A stretch of 64,000 nt of DNA from Pedobacter aquatilis (GCF_030409415.1 NZ_JAUFPW010000027.1:1-64000), one strand, 5' to 3'; counted from the first letter of the stretch, positions 46,612 to 55,794 are shown. Numbers and translations: made by a program. The notes: generated from the letters alone by a model not told the origin.

Positions 46612-48828
46612 TTAAATCACATCTTTGATCTTCTTATTGTTTCCAACAATCCAAATCACATCACCATTGGCAAAAACAAAATCGGAGGATGGGTTTAGAA
46701 TTCTTTCTGCACCACGTTCTATGCCTACAATTAATGCCTGCGCTTTTTCCCTGATTCCGGCATTGCGAATACTTAAACCAAATACAGGGGATTCGGTGTT
46801 TACCACAACTTTTTGTAAAGTCATTTCCTTATCAGGGAAGTTGTTTTCTTCTTCTATTTCTGGCGTGTTCACTTCCAAAATGGCTTTTACCATTGCCAAC
46901 TGATCATCGGCGCCAATAAGCAGTAATTTATCGTTTGGATAAAGTCTTTCATCACGTCCAGGTGTTGGAATAGTATTTCTCCCGCGTTCTATCATGGCAA
47001 TATTTACACCGAACTTTTCTCTAATCATTAATTCCGTTAGGGTTTTTCCAACCACTTCCGATTCTGGCGATACCTTAAGCTCGGTTAAGTGTGTATCCCA
47101 CGGTAAAATATCTGGTTTTTGGTTTTCTCTGGCGTTTAAATTCTTGATGAAACGGCGTTCCAGTTTATCGTAAAAAGATTGAAGCTTTCTGGAGAATATA
47201 ATCATTCCAAGCACGATTAAACCCAGTGCAATTAGGGCGGCAACCCAGGTATCGAAAAACTCGTACATTAAAAACCCAACGAAGAATATACCTAATGCAA
47301 TCCTGAAGAACTCAATGGCAATTAGCGGGCCGCGGGTGTATTTTTTATTTAACCAAAGGTGAGAGTAAGCTGTTTTTTGAATCCTCCGAATGGATAAAGC
47401 CCATAAAAAAGGAGACATTAAGATAAAAGACAGGGATACACTAATTATAATAGAAGTTAATCCATTAGTAATATTCTTAACAATAAATGGTTGCAAATAT
47501 CTTGATGTAAGAAAAATAACGGCGATAATAATTACCGAATGAATGATTGTATTGAAAATGTAAGAACGAAGCAAAATTTTCCAATCGCTTAAGGTAGTAA
47601 TTCCAGCTGTGCTTGAACTATATCTTTCAATACCATCCAACCATTTTTTTGGTAAAACCCGGTTTAAGAAATTATAAAAACTTTCGGATGATTTAATTAA
47701 ATATGGTGTTGTAAAGGTTGTAATGGCTGAAGCCGCTACGGCAATTGGATAGAGAAACTCGCTTGTAACTTTAAGCGTTAAACCTAAAGTTGCAATGATG
47801 AATGAAAATTCTCCAATTTGCGCTAAACTCATTCCGGCTTGTACAGAGGTTTTTAATGGCTGACCAGACAGTAAAGCACCAAGAGATGAACTGATTAATT
47901 TACCAAGCACTGTAGCTAATGTTACCACTATAATTGGAAAAGCATAGTCAACCAAAACTTTTGGATCGATTAACATGCCAACAGAAACGAAAAATACAGC
48001 TGCAAATAAGTCTTTAACAGATTTTGTTAAGTGTTCTATTTTTTCGGCCTGCGTGGTTTCTGCTAAAATTGAACCCATAATAAAGGCGCCAAGTGCCGGA
48101 GAAAAACCAACCTTTACCGCAAGTAAAACCATAACCAAACACAATGCTAAAGAAACGATAAGCATGGTTTCGTCATTCATTAGTTTTCTGGTGGCTTTTA
48201 AGAAAGTCGGGATTAAAAAGATTCCTGCTAAAAACCATAAAACCAGAAAAAAGGCAAGCTTTAGTATCGAAACCAGCATCTCTGAGCCTGCAAACTGCTG
48301 ACTTACCGCCAATGTTGAAAGGAGCACTAACAATAAAATAGCTACCAAGTCTTCAACAATTAGAACTCCAAAAACCAGGCCTGCAAACTTTTTATGCTTA
48401 ACGCCTAACTCTTCAAAGGCTCTGATGATAATTGTTGTTGAGGATACCGATAAAATACCCCCCAGAAAGATGCTATCCATCGTACTCCAACCCATAAGTG
48501 AGCCTGCTGCGTAGCCGATTAGTAGCATAAATATAACTTCAACAATTGCAGTTATGGATGATGAACCACCAACTTTGACTAATTTTTTGAAACTGAATTC
48601 TAGGCCTAAGCTAAAGAGAAGGAAGATTACACCAATTTCTGCCCAAATGGTTATGCTTTTCTGGTCGGTTACGGTTGGTAAAAATTTGAAATGTGGGCCA
48701 ACAATTAAACCAGCTAATATGTAGCCTAACACAAGAGGTTGTTTAATCTTTTTAAAAAGCAAGGTTATTATCCCTGCGGCGGCTAGTATTAATCCTAAAT
48801 CGGCAATTAAATCTGGTAAATGAATCAT
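46612..48828 (-). CDS. CPA2 cation:proton antiporter with two RCK_C domains
   Basis: A 738-residue protein. Residues 1-400 form a Na+/H+-exchanger-type membrane domain of the KefB/CPA2 group (LGYILAGLIVGP, IGVIFLLFSLGLEF, GFSPALGAFIMGSILAET). A further membrane block spans about 410-545. The C-terminus carries two TrkA-C (RCK_C) domains, about 572-640 and 655-738, with no nucleotide-binding TrkA-N between them. Such proteins move K+ or Na+ against protons; the two RCK_C domains suggest ligand gating. The ion is not decidable from sequence. Confidence 0.88.
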   Translation of the reverse strand: MIHLPDLIADLGLILAAAGIITLLFKKIKQPLVLGYILAGLIVGPHFKFLPTVTDQKSITIWAEIGVIFLLFSLGLEFSFKKLVKVGGSSSITAIVEVIFMLLIGYAAGSLMGWSTMDSIFLGGILSVSSTTIIIRAFEELGVKHKKFAGLVFGVLIVEDLVAILLLVLLSTLAVSQQFAGSEMLVSILKLAFFLVLWFLAGIFLIPTFLKATRKLMNDETMLIVSLALCLVMVLLAVKVGFSPALGAFIMGSILAETTQAEKIEHLTKSVKDLFAAVFFVSVGMLIDPKVLVDYAFPIIVVTLATVLGKLISSSLGALLSGQPLKTSVQAGMSLAQIGEFSFIIATLGLTLKVTSEFLYPIAVAASAITTFTTPYLIKSSESFYNFLNRVLPKKWLDGIERYSSSTAGITTLSDWKILLRSYIFNTIIHSVIIIAVIFLTSRYLQPFIVKNITNGLTSIIISVSLSFILMSPFLWALSIRRIQKTAYSHLWLNKKYTRGPLIAIEFFRIALGIFFVGFLMYEFFDTWVAALIALGLIVLGMIIFSRKLQSFYDKLERRFIKNLNARENQKPDILPWDTHLTELKVSPESEVVGKTLTELMIREKFGVNIAMIERGRNTIPTPGRDERLYPNDKLLLIGADDQLAMVKAILEVNTPEIEEENNFPDKEMTLQKVVVNTESPVFGLSIRNAGIREKAQALIVGIERGAERILNPSSDFVFANGDVIWIVGNNKKIKDVI

Positions 48829-48920
48829 TTTATTTTAAAGTGCTTAAAAATTAAAATTTTAAATTCGGCTAGAGCAATGGTTTTAATTGTTCTTGACCGT
48901 TAATTGAAAATGAAATCTAC

Positions 48921-49280
48921 TTACCAAAAAATGTGTTTTGGATAGAGAATTTTAAATAAACACCGATAATGGTTATCTAATTTATTCAAAAATACCTTCG
49001 TATTTATTGCTTTAAGTATTAAAGCCGCAAATGCATAAAATAGAATTAATACGAATATTGATTGATGAATTTTAAGTGATGCAACTGATGAAATAAAATC
49101 TTTTTGCAGATGTTCGCTTTCGCTCTGTAAACTATAGTTAAGACTAATGTTTTTCTTTGTAGTGAAAGAATATGCCTTGGTATTAGATTCGATTTTTTTA
49201 ATTACTGTTTTTTTTTGCGAAGCAAAGCCTGCGAAAGAAACAAAAGTTAGAAAGAATAAATAGATACAAAAAAGCCTCAT
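48921..49280 (-). CDS. small secreted or membrane protein, unknown
   Basis: A 119-residue protein with an N-terminal signal peptide (CIYLFFLTFVSFAGFASQ) and a second membrane segment at about 74-93. No known family. Its start codon lies inside the right arm of a strong hairpin that looks like the ribF terminator (49268-49312), so either expression depends on read-through or the start is regulated by that hairpin. Confidence 0.5.
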   Translation of the reverse strand: MRLFCIYLFFLTFVSFAGFASQKKTVIKKIESNTKAYSFTTKKNISLNYSLQSESEHLQKDFISSVASLKIHQSIFVLILFYAFAALILKAINTKVFLNKLDNHYRCLFKILYPKHIFW

Positions 49281-49312
49281 TGCCGCTAATATAACGAAAA
49301 CGAGGCTTTTTT
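49268..49312 (-). terminator. ribF terminator hairpin overlapping the next start codon
   Basis: Minus strand: AAAAAAGCCTC (49312-49302) and GAGGCTTTTTT (49278-49268), an 11-bp perfect stem with a T-run, 25 bp past the ribF stop. The T-rich arm encodes the first codons of the 119-residue gene. Confidence 0.75.
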
Positions 49313-49336
49313 AATAAGAAAACTGCTGCTAAATGC

Positions 49337-50350
49337 TTAATTTGAGATTGAGCTGAAAAAAGCAAGTGTTGCTTTTTTATCTTCCTGGAGTTGTACCGTT
49401 AACGCTTCTAATCCAGTAAACTTCACATCATGACGAAGGAATTTTAAGAAATTCATCTTGATATCCTGACCGTAAATTTCGCGATTGAAATCGAATATAT
49501 TCACTTCAATATTTCTGGTCATGCCATTTATGGTTGGGCGCTGCCCGATGTAAGCCATTCCTTTGAAGGTTGAAGGTTGAAGGTTGAAGGTTGAGGTTTT
49601 AGTATTCAATTCAGGGTTTTGACTTTCAACTTTTAACTTTTCACTTTCCATACTCATTTCAACAGTCACCGCATAAATACCATCGCCTGGAATGAGCTTA
49701 TACGTTTCCTCTACAAAAATATTTGCTGTTGGAAAACCTATTGTTCTGCCAATTTTATCTCCCTTAATTACACGACCATAAATAGAAAAAGGATAACCTA
49801 AATAATCTGTTGCTAAACTTACATCGCCAGCCAAAAGTGCCTGACGGATTTTAGTTGAACTTACGGCGACATCGTGAATATCTTGTTCGGCAATTTCTTC
49901 AACTGTAAAGCCATAATGTAAACCAGCGGCTCTTAAATCAGTTAAATTACCAGCTCTATCTTTACCAAAACGATGATCGTAACCAATGATAATGTGTTTT
50001 GTGCCGATATTGTTTACCAGTATGTTTTGAATATAATCTTCGGGAATTTGATTGGAAAAATCGCGTGTAAAGGGGGTAATGATTAAATGATCTACACCAA
50101 GACTTTTTAAAATTTCGGCCTTTTCGTTTATGGTATTTATCATTTTTAAATCCTGATTTTCAGGATCGATAATCATTCTTGGGTGGGGGAAGAAAGTTAG
50201 AATTACACTTTCGCCACCATCTGCTTTGGCTTTTGCAACCAGTTGTTTAATAATTTTTTGATGCCCAAAATGTACACCATCAAATGTACCAATGGTCACA
50301 ATTGCGTTTTCAATTTTTGAAAACTCAGAAAGGTTATTATATATTTTCAA
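49337..50350 (-). CDS. ribF: RibF: riboflavin kinase / FAD synthetase
   Basis: A 337-residue bifunctional enzyme making FMN then FAD. The N-terminal FAD synthetase has GTFDGVHFGH (21-30) and the STKIRQAL motif (165-172). The C-terminal riboflavin kinase has GRTIGFPTAN (201-210). The kinase domain is interrupted at about residues 234-263 by a stretch (SEKLKVESQNPELNT, then STFNLQPSTFK) encoded by 7-bp tandem repeats; typical RibF proteins have only a short loop there. The reading frame is intact through it, so the enzyme is probably active with an extra surface loop. Confidence 0.93.
   Translation of the reverse strand: MKIYNNLSEFSKIENAIVTIGTFDGVHFGHQKIIKQLVAKAKADGGESVILTFFPHPRMIIDPENQDLKMINTINEKAEILKSLGVDHLIITPFTRDFSNQIPEDYIQNILVNNIGTKHIIIGYDHRFGKDRAGNLTDLRAAGLHYGFTVEEIAEQDIHDVAVSSTKIRQALLAGDVSLATDYLGYPFSIYGRVIKGDKIGRTIGFPTANIFVEETYKLIPGDGIYAVTVEMSMESEKLKVESQNPELNTKTSTFNLQPSTFKGMAYIGQRPTINGMTRNIEVNIFDFNREIYGQDIKMNFLKFLRHDVKFTGLEALTVQLQEDKKATLAFFSSISN
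49562..49651. repeat. heptad repeats inside ribF
   Basis: On the plus strand TTGAAGG is repeated four times, then TTGAGGT; about 30 bp further the sequence continues as ACTTTCA-ACTTTTA-ACTTTTC-ACTTTCC. The two halves are of opposite sense. Together they encode the extra loop in RibF. Confidence 0.8.
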
Positions 50351-50509
50351 TGATGATTTTTTTATGAATTGGGTTTTGCATGAGGGATGGAAGCGATGTC
50401 CTTTTTTGTTACTCCTTAGACGGGCTCAGGATGACAATAACAAAAAAGATTTAGCGTACAGCCCGACCCCTTGCGTAGCTTGGGGGCATGCCCAAATTTA
50501 TTTTATTAA
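50351..50509. other. ribF upstream spacer with small palindrome
   Basis: 159 bp without a gene between ribF and yitT. It contains CGGGCTCAGGATGAC near 50418, a word common in dispersed intergenic repeats, and a perfect palindrome GGGCATGCCC at 50484-50493. Confidence 0.4.
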
Positions 50510-51370
50510 TTAATGTAAAGCGTGGCGCTTAACTACGCCACCTTTTATATCGGCAATTTGATGTTGAATTACAAAAGCATCTGGATCGATTTGCCTGATG
50601 GCTGTTTGTAATTTACTCATCTCCAATTTTGTTACAACAGTAAAAATTATATCAATGTTTTTATTTTCTGCATAGCCACCAGAACCTTTATAAATAGTTA
50701 CACCACGTTTCATATCGGCAATTATGTAACTTTTTATGGATTCTTGATTTTCGGAAATAATGGTTACACCCGTATATTGTTCAATTCCATTCACAATAAA
50801 ATCGATGGTATAAGAAGCTGATAAATACGTTAAAATGGCGTACAAAGCAGTTTCTATATTTAGAAAATATGCTGCGAAAGCAAAAATGATGATGTTTAAT
50901 ATAAGTACAATATTACCTACTGTTAATATGCTGTTTTTGCTGATGTAGAGTGCCAATACTTCGGTTCCATCGATTACACAACCGCCACGCATGGCTAAAC
51001 CAATTCCGCCACCTAAAAATAAACCACCAAAAAAGGCGATTAGTAATTTATCATGAGTGATGGGTTGGAAAGGAAAAAAAACTAAGGATATTGAAAGTGC
51101 CGCAATGGCGATAGCTGTTTTGATGGCAAAGGTTTTACCGATTTGTCTGTAACCTAAAATTACAAATGGAATGTTGATGATAACAATTAGGTACGATAAA
51201 TCCCAATCGGTTAGTGTTCTCAACAACAGCGAAATTCCGGTAACGCCGCCATCGATAAAGTGGCTTGGCATTAAAAAGCTTTTTAATCCGAAACAGGCCG
51301 ATGTTACACCAGCGGCGATTAAAAATACTTCCTTTATAAACCTTGCATTTTTATTTTTTAGATTGTTCAT
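50510..51370 (-). CDS. YitT family membrane protein
   Basis: A 286-residue protein with about five membrane helices (ACFGLKSFLMPSHFIDGGV, IALAALSISLVFF, FGGLFLGGGIGLAMRGG) and a C-terminal soluble DUF2179 domain (about 195-280, GVTIISENQ, RGVTIYKGSGGYA, DPDAFVIQH). YitT/DUF161 proteins are widespread and of unknown function, possibly transporters. It overlaps the truB gene by 4 bp, so they are co-translated. Confidence 0.85.
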   Translation of the reverse strand: MNNLKNKNARFIKEVFLIAAGVTSACFGLKSFLMPSHFIDGGVTGISLLLRTLTDWDLSYLIVIINIPFVILGYRQIGKTFAIKTAIAIAALSISLVFFPFQPITHDKLLIAFFGGLFLGGGIGLAMRGGCVIDGTEVLALYISKNSILTVGNIVLILNIIIFAFAAYFLNIETALYAILTYLSASYTIDFIVNGIEQYTGVTIISENQESIKSYIIADMKRGVTIYKGSGGYAENKNIDIIFTVVTKLEMSKLQTAIRQIDPDAFVIQHQIADIKGGVVKRHALH

Positions 51371-52098
51371 ATTTCGGCAGCAGGTTTTTCTTCTTCCTTT
51401 TTGCTACGAATATAATTAACAAGCTCTAAAACCTCAAAAGAATTTGAAAGGTGAAAATTTCCGCTGCGGGTTCTGGTTAGTTTCGAAAGGTATGCACCAC
51501 TATTTAAGGCTTTGCCAAAATCGGATACTAAAGAACGGATGTATGTTCCTTTGCTGCAAACAATTCTAAAATCTATTTCCGGTAATTCTATACGGGTAAT
51601 TTCAAACTCAGGAACAGTTACAAAGCGTTTACGTAGTTCTACTTCTTCGCCTAGGCGAGCTTTTACATAAAGGCGTTCGCCGTTAATTTTTACTGCAGAA
51701 TGTGCAGGCGGATATTGTTCTATATCGCCAGTGAATTGTGGTGTAGCGGCGTAAATTTGTTCGTTGGTGATTTGACTGATGTCGAAAGTTTCATCAACTT
51801 CAGTTTCCATATCGAAAGATGGTGTAGTAGCACCCAAAATTAAAGTGCCGGTGTATTCTTTTTCTTCGGCCTGAAAAGTATCTATTTGTTTGGTGAGTTT
51901 ACCAGTGCAAATAATTAACAAGCCTGTTGCAAGCGGATCTAACGTGCCTGCATGACCAACTTTTAACTTTAAAGGTTTTAAGGAATTACGGATTTTGCCG
52001 ACCACATCAAATGATGTCCATTTATATGGTTTATTAATTAGCAACAACTCACCTTCGGCGAAATTAAAATCTTTAAATTTTGAATTTTCTGTACTCAC
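51367..52098 (-). CDS. truB: TruB, tRNA pseudouridine-55 synthase
   Basis: A 243-residue TruB. It makes pseudouridine 55 in the T arm of tRNAs. The catalytic aspartate is in GHAGTLDPLATG, with the nucleotide-binding KPYKWTSFDVV at the N-terminus and CSKGTYIRSL in the middle. The length is short but normal for forms without a PUA domain. It is placed between uppP (26 bp upstream) and yitT (4 bp overlap). Confidence 0.95.
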   Translation of the reverse strand: MSTENSKFKDFNFAEGELLLINKPYKWTSFDVVGKIRNSLKPLKLKVGHAGTLDPLATGLLIICTGKLTKQIDTFQAEEKEYTGTLILGATTPSFDMETEVDETFDISQITNEQIYAATPQFTGDIEQYPPAHSAVKINGERLYVKARLGEEVELRKRFVTVPEFEITRIELPEIDFRIVCSKGTYIRSLVSDFGKALNSGAYLSKLTRTRSGNFHLSNSFEVLELVNYIRSKKEEEKPAAEI

Positions 52099-52124
52099 AA
52101 ATCTTTTTTGCGCAAAGATACAGA

Positions 52125-52919
52125 TTATATTATTTGCAGATTACGTCCGCTTAAAAGTAGAGCGATAATAATTAAGCCTGCAATAATTCTGTACCAACCA
52201 AACATTTTAAACCCATGTTTATTTAGATAACCGATAAAGCTTTTAATGGCTAATAATGCTACAATAAATGCGACAACATTACCAATAATTAATAGGTTTG
52301 TTTGTTCTTGCGTTATGGTGTTGCCGTCTTTATAAAAATCGTAAAGTTTTTTAGCGGTAGCGGCAAACATAGTAGGTACTGCCAGAAAGAAAGAAAATTC
52401 TGCTGCAACTTTTCTACTTAATTTCTGACTCATACCGCCAACAATAGTGGCGCCTGAGCGAGATACACCAGGAATCATGGCAATACATTGAAAGAAACCA
52501 ATTTTTAATGCGGTTAGGTAAGTCACATTTTCTTCTTCGTGGATTGTAGGCTTATTAAACCATTTATCAACAAATAATAAGATAACGCCACCAACTAATA
52601 AAGATATTCCAACAGCCATTGGGCTTTCTAATAACTCATCAATTTTATCGCTCAATAGTAAACCAAAAATTGCCGCCGGGATAAATGCAACCAATAACTT
52701 AAAGTAGAAATTGATGGATTTAAAAAATCTTTTGAAGTATAAAACCACTACGGAAAGTATGGCGCCTAATTGGATGGCTACAGTAAAAAGTTTTACAAAG
52801 GGATCGCTCGCAATGCCCATAAAAGAGGAGCCAATAATCATGTGGCCCGTGCTCGATACAGGTAAAAACTCGGTTAGTCCTTCAATTATTGCAAGGATAA
52901 TGGCTTCAAAAGAATTCAT
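52125..52919 (-). CDS. uppP: UppP, undecaprenyl-diphosphatase (BacA)
   Basis: A 264-residue integral membrane phosphatase that recycles undecaprenyl pyrophosphate to the lipid carrier used in peptidoglycan and polysaccharide synthesis. The two active-site segments are [14 protein letters not shown] (14-27) and [10 protein letters not shown] (about 149-158). It is complete, with about seven helices. In related genomes it directly follows the DUF3098 gene; here a toxin-antitoxin pair lies between. Confidence 0.95.
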   Translation of the reverse strand: MNSFEAIILAIIEGLTEFLPVSSTGHMIIGSSFMGIASDPFVKLFTVAIQLGAILSVVVLYFKRFFKSINFYFKLLVAFIPAAIFGLLLSDKIDELLESPMAVGISLLVGGVILLFVDKWFNKPTIHEEENVTYLTALKIGFFQCIAMIPGVSRSGATIVGGMSQKLSRKVAAEFSFFLAVPTMFAATAKKLYDFYKDGNTITQEQTNLLIIGNVVAFIVALLAIKSFIGYLNKHGFKMFGWYRIIAGLIIIALLLSGRNLQII

Positions 52920-52937
52920 GTTGTATATTTCAGCAGG

Positions 52938-53323
52938 TTAAGCCCACTTAATTTTTAAGTTATAATTTTTTAATTTTACATCTTTCGATAAAAGCACTAA
53001 ATCTTCTGCAATACTTTGCGATACAATAATCTATCGAAAGGATCATGATTAATAAAGTCGAGATTTAGCAGCGTAGAAAGATGAGTTTCATTTATTGAGA
53101 TAATTTCAATTTGATTTCTTTCTGCAAAACGGAATAATTCATTAAATTCTATTTTAAGTTCGAGTTTGCCAATTTGTTTTTTTATGGCTATTTCCCAAAA
53201 GGAAACAATACTTATAAAGCATTGCTGATTAATGTCTGAAATGTCGTTTTTAATTGATGCGGGTAATTGAGTATCGCCAGCAACAAACCAAAGAAAAGTA
53301 TGTGTATCTAATAAAAACCCCAA
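52938..53323 (-). pseudogene. VapC-like PIN-domain toxin, single-base frameshift
   Basis: A PIN ribonuclease toxin. FLLDTHTFLW supplies D6, SFWEIAIKK E44, and NHDPFDRLL D94/D97. The open frame stops after 108 residues at 52997, but restoring one A at about 53026-53029 continues as IVSQSIAEDLVLLSKD and ends at 52938. That gives 128 residues, the usual size for this family, with the last conserved aspartate. So the gene has lost one base and its C-terminal acidic residue is out of frame. It could be inactive or the error could be in the sequence. It overlaps the antitoxin gene by 16 bp. Confidence 0.75.
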
Positions 53324-53526
53324 TAAATGTATTCGGAGAATATATCTAATGGTTCATCAAAATCATTAGATAATTTAATTTTACCTTTCGCAAAGCCAAA
53401 TTCACGTGATTTCAATTTTGTTTTTTTTAAATTCTTAACCTTTAGCGATTCAACAAAGTTGGCAACTTCTTGCCTAAGGTTCATAGGCAATGAATTTATT
53501 TCGAGTTGTAAATCTGAAGTTGTCAT
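53308..53526 (-). CDS. DUF2281/VapB-type antitoxin
   Basis: A 72-residue protein with the DUF2281 antitoxin pattern: a short helical N-terminus (LQLEINSLPMNLRQEVANFVESL), a basic middle, and FGFAKGKIKLSNDFDEPLD, which in these antitoxins blocks the toxin active site. It overlaps the PIN toxin start by 16 bp. It is intact even though the toxin is frameshifted. Confidence 0.75.
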   Translation of the reverse strand: MTTSDLQLEINSLPMNLRQEVANFVESLKVKNLKKTKLKSREFGFAKGKIKLSNDFDEPLDIFSEYIYWGFY

Positions 53527-53564
53527 ACCCTAAAGTTAAAAAAAACCAATAATTATAGCAACTG

Positions 53565-53792
53565 TTATTTTTTTAAGATGGCATATATACCAAAAGCGAA
53601 GCCAAAAAGAACCACAAGTGGCGCTAATAATGTTCTTCTGAAATCATAAATATCTCCAGTTGTGCCCATCATTAAAATAAAGCCTACAACAACGATTGCA
53701 ATGCTAATTAATAACAATTGGTAATTTTTCTTTGTAAAAACCAATTCGCTTTTTGTTTCTTGCGATGCTGATGTCGATTTTTTTTGTGCCAT
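53565..53792 (-). CDS. DUF3098 small membrane protein
   Basis: A 75-residue protein with a hydrophilic Ser/Lys-rich start and two membrane helices (about 29-47 and 52-72). The VGFILMMG and DFRRTLLAPLVVLFGF words fit DUF3098, a family next to ftsX in Bacteroidota. It overlaps the ftsX stop by one base. Its role is unknown, perhaps with FtsX in the divisome. Confidence 0.8.
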   Translation of the reverse strand: MAQKKSTSASQETKSELVFTKKNYQLLLISIAIVVVGFILMMGTTGDIYDFRRTLLAPLVVLFGFAFGIYAILKK

Positions 53793-54670
53793 TATCTATA
53801 TAAATTATAAGATTTTAAACGTAAATATTTGCTTACCGCGAACCAGGTACTAATTCCGGTTATAAAGAAACCAATAATTATTAAACCAACAAACACAATT
53901 CCAAATTCCTTGTAGTTGTTTAAAATAATAATTTCCGGTACTTCTTTACGGGCATAAATCAATGTAGCCAATAGAATAATAATTGCAATAAATGCAGCAA
54001 TTAAACCATGTAAAAAGGCAAATAATATAAAAGGACGTCTGATAAAGTTTTTCGTTGCACCAACTAGCTGCATACTTTTAATTAAAAATCGTTGAGAGTA
54101 AATTGCAAGACGTATAGTGTTGTTAATCAGTGCGATAGCAATTACAAGTAAAATAACAGCAAATGCTAAAATTACTAAACCAATAGTGCTAATATTCTTA
54201 TTTACCATATCGATTAAAGAACTTTGGTACACTACTTCTTTTACAACCGGGTTTTTAGAAATACTGGTTTTTAATGCTTCAATACTTTTATTATTCGCAG
54301 ATTCTGCCTTTAAGTAAACATCAAAGGTAGATGTTAATGGGTTGTAGCCCAAAAAGTTAACAAAATCTTCACCTAAATCTTGCGTTAAATTTCTAGCTGC
54401 TAATTCTTTATTTACGTATTGCGTTTGCTTAACCGCAGGATTTGAATTTAAGTCTTTTTGAAAAGCTAAAACATCGGCTTCTTTTGCACCTTCATCAACA
54501 ATAATATTTAAAACAATGTTCTCTTTCACGTAGTTAGAAAGGTTTTTTGCATGAACAAGTACCAAGCCAAGAAGCCCAAGCATTAATAAAACTAATGCAA
54601 TACTAAATATTGTAGATATGTATATGGTTTTAGTTTTCTTAGATGCGTCGCTTACTTCGAATTCTTCCAT
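53792..54670 (-). CDS. ftsX: FtsX cell-division ABC permease
   Basis: A 292-residue protein with the FtsX layout: cytoplasmic N-terminus, membrane helix at about 18-38, an extracytoplasmic domain (to about 165), then three helices. With FtsE it regulates peptidoglycan hydrolases at the septum. The ftsE gene is not in this window. It heads a leftward run of cell-envelope and translation genes. Confidence 0.88.
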   Translation of the reverse strand: MEEFEVSDASKKTKTIYISTIFSIALVLLMLGLLGLVLVHAKNLSNYVKENIVLNIIVDEGAKEADVLAFQKDLNSNPAVKQTQYVNKELAARNLTQDLGEDFVNFLGYNPLTSTFDVYLKAESANNKSIEALKTSISKNPVVKEVVYQSSLIDMVNKNISTIGLVILAFAVILLVIAIALINNTIRLAIYSQRFLIKSMQLVGATKNFIRRPFILFAFLHGLIAAFIAIIILLATLIYARKEVPEIIILNNYKEFGIVFVGLIIIGFFITGISTWFAVSKYLRLKSYNLYR

Positions 54671-54872
54671 GTATTTAAATTTTGTTTTTTGCGAAAATAT
54701 AAATTATACCTGATAAACCCCAATTAATAGGTTTTTAAATGAATACGAACGTTCTTATAACTAGCTTTAATTTAAATGATTTTCTTGAGTAGTTTTGTAG
54801 TTTTTTCAAAAAGCGGTACGAAATTTGGTAATTCGGCGTTAATATTACAATCTAAAACTTAATCATATCCCA

Positions 54873-55277
54873 ATGAAAAAACAATTTACCATGTTTTGTC
54901 TGCTTCTTTTAACAGCAACGACAATATTTTCGTGCAAAAAAGATGATAGTTCTTTAAAAGCCCGAATTATTGGCAAATGGACAGTAAATAAAATTGAAGT
55001 TAGTGGAAATACTAACGCTGCGCTGAACGGAACTTTTAATTATACGGTTAACGATTATATTGATTTCAAAGCTAATGATGATGATCAGGTTGAGTTGAGT
55101 TTAAACAATCAGCGTACCATTGGAACTTACACTGGCTCACTTGGGAATGATTTTGTAATGTCGTTTCCTGAAGGTGTATCATACTGCTCTGCATCTACAT
55201 TAACAGGTAATCAGTTAAATTTTACAGCTAAAATTGATAAAACTAATATTGTTAAGGTATATTACTTAACACGATAA
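54873..55277 (+). CDS. lipocalin-like lipoprotein
   Basis: A 134-residue secreted lipoprotein. The signal peptide ends in a lipobox TIFSC with the lipidated C21, followed by KKDDSS. The mature part (IIGKWTVNKIEVSG) resembles Bacteroidota lipocalin-like proteins that form a small beta barrel. The ligand is unknown. A clean terminator follows, so it is probably a single-gene unit. Confidence 0.75.
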   Translation: MKKQFTMFCLLLLTATTIFSCKKDDSSLKARIIGKWTVNKIEVSGNTNAALNGTFNYTVNDYIDFKANDDDQVELSLNNQRTIGTYTGSLGNDFVMSFPEGVSYCSASTLTGNQLNFTAKIDKTNIVKVYYLTR

Positions 55278-55303
55278 AAATCTTAATCCCCCGATTATTT
55301 GCT

Positions 55304-55341
55304 TGCGCCATTGGTTAATTGAATCAATGGCGCATTTTTTT
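55304..55341 (+). terminator. terminator after the lipoprotein gene
   Basis: A 10-bp perfect stem TGCGCCATTG (55304-55313) and CAATGGCGCA (55325-55334) followed by seven T. Confidence 0.85.
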
Positions 55342-55345
55342 AGTT

Positions 55346-55642
55346 TTACCAGTAAATCATTTTTGATGGGAGAAACTCACATACAATGATTTCCGTATTT
55401 AGCTCCATAAATACAATGGTGTATTTTTTATAATTTAAGCACTTAAAACCCATCAAAGCCCTTTCTGGTTCATTACAAATTTTGTAACGCCTTCTTTCAT
55501 CAGCCAATAGTTCGATAAAATCATAAACATCATCTGAAAATTTTTCTGCTGTTGCCGGAAAACCTTCTGATTCAATAAACCATGATATTTCAGCAATACT
55601 TTCTACAACAGATTCTTTGATTGTTATTTTTCTGCTGACCAT
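55346..55642 (-). CDS. RelE/ParE-type toxin
   Basis: A 98-residue protein with the RelE/ParE fold pattern: an N-terminal strand (KITIKESVVESIAEISWFIE), helical middle (ATAEKFSDDVYDFIELLA) and C-terminal strands (KKYTIVFMELNTEIIVCEFL). These toxins cut ribosome-bound mRNA or inhibit gyrase. It starts inside the antitoxin gene with 19 bp of overlap and is otherwise alone on the minus strand. Confidence 0.75.
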   Translation of the reverse strand: MVSRKITIKESVVESIAEISWFIESEGFPATAEKFSDDVYDFIELLADERRRYKICNEPERALMGFKCLNYKKYTIVFMELNTEIIVCEFLPSKMIYW

Positions 55643-55794
55643 TTCCTGATTAACTTTTTACTAATGGCCCTAGCCTCAGCAATTGAAAAAGTTTTCTCGG
55701 GATGATGTTTTAAAGCAGCTATCTTTTGTAGCTCTTGAAAGCTTTCTTCAGGGATGAGTACGTATTTTTTATTTTCGATTGTTATATGTTCCAT
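55624..55794 (-). CDS. short antitoxin partner of the RelE/ParE toxin
   Basis: A 56-residue frame, ATG at 55794 to TAA at 55624, too short for most gene-length cut-offs. It begins MEHITIENKKYVLIPEESF, then a helical stretch, and ends with a basic tail. Such N-terminal 'IENKKYVLIPEE' proteins pair with ParE-type toxins in Bacteroidota. The overlap with the toxin start supports a real operon. Confidence 0.7.
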   Translation of the reverse strand: MEHITIENKKYVLIPEESFQELQKIAALKHHPEKTFSIAEARAISKKLIRKWSAEK

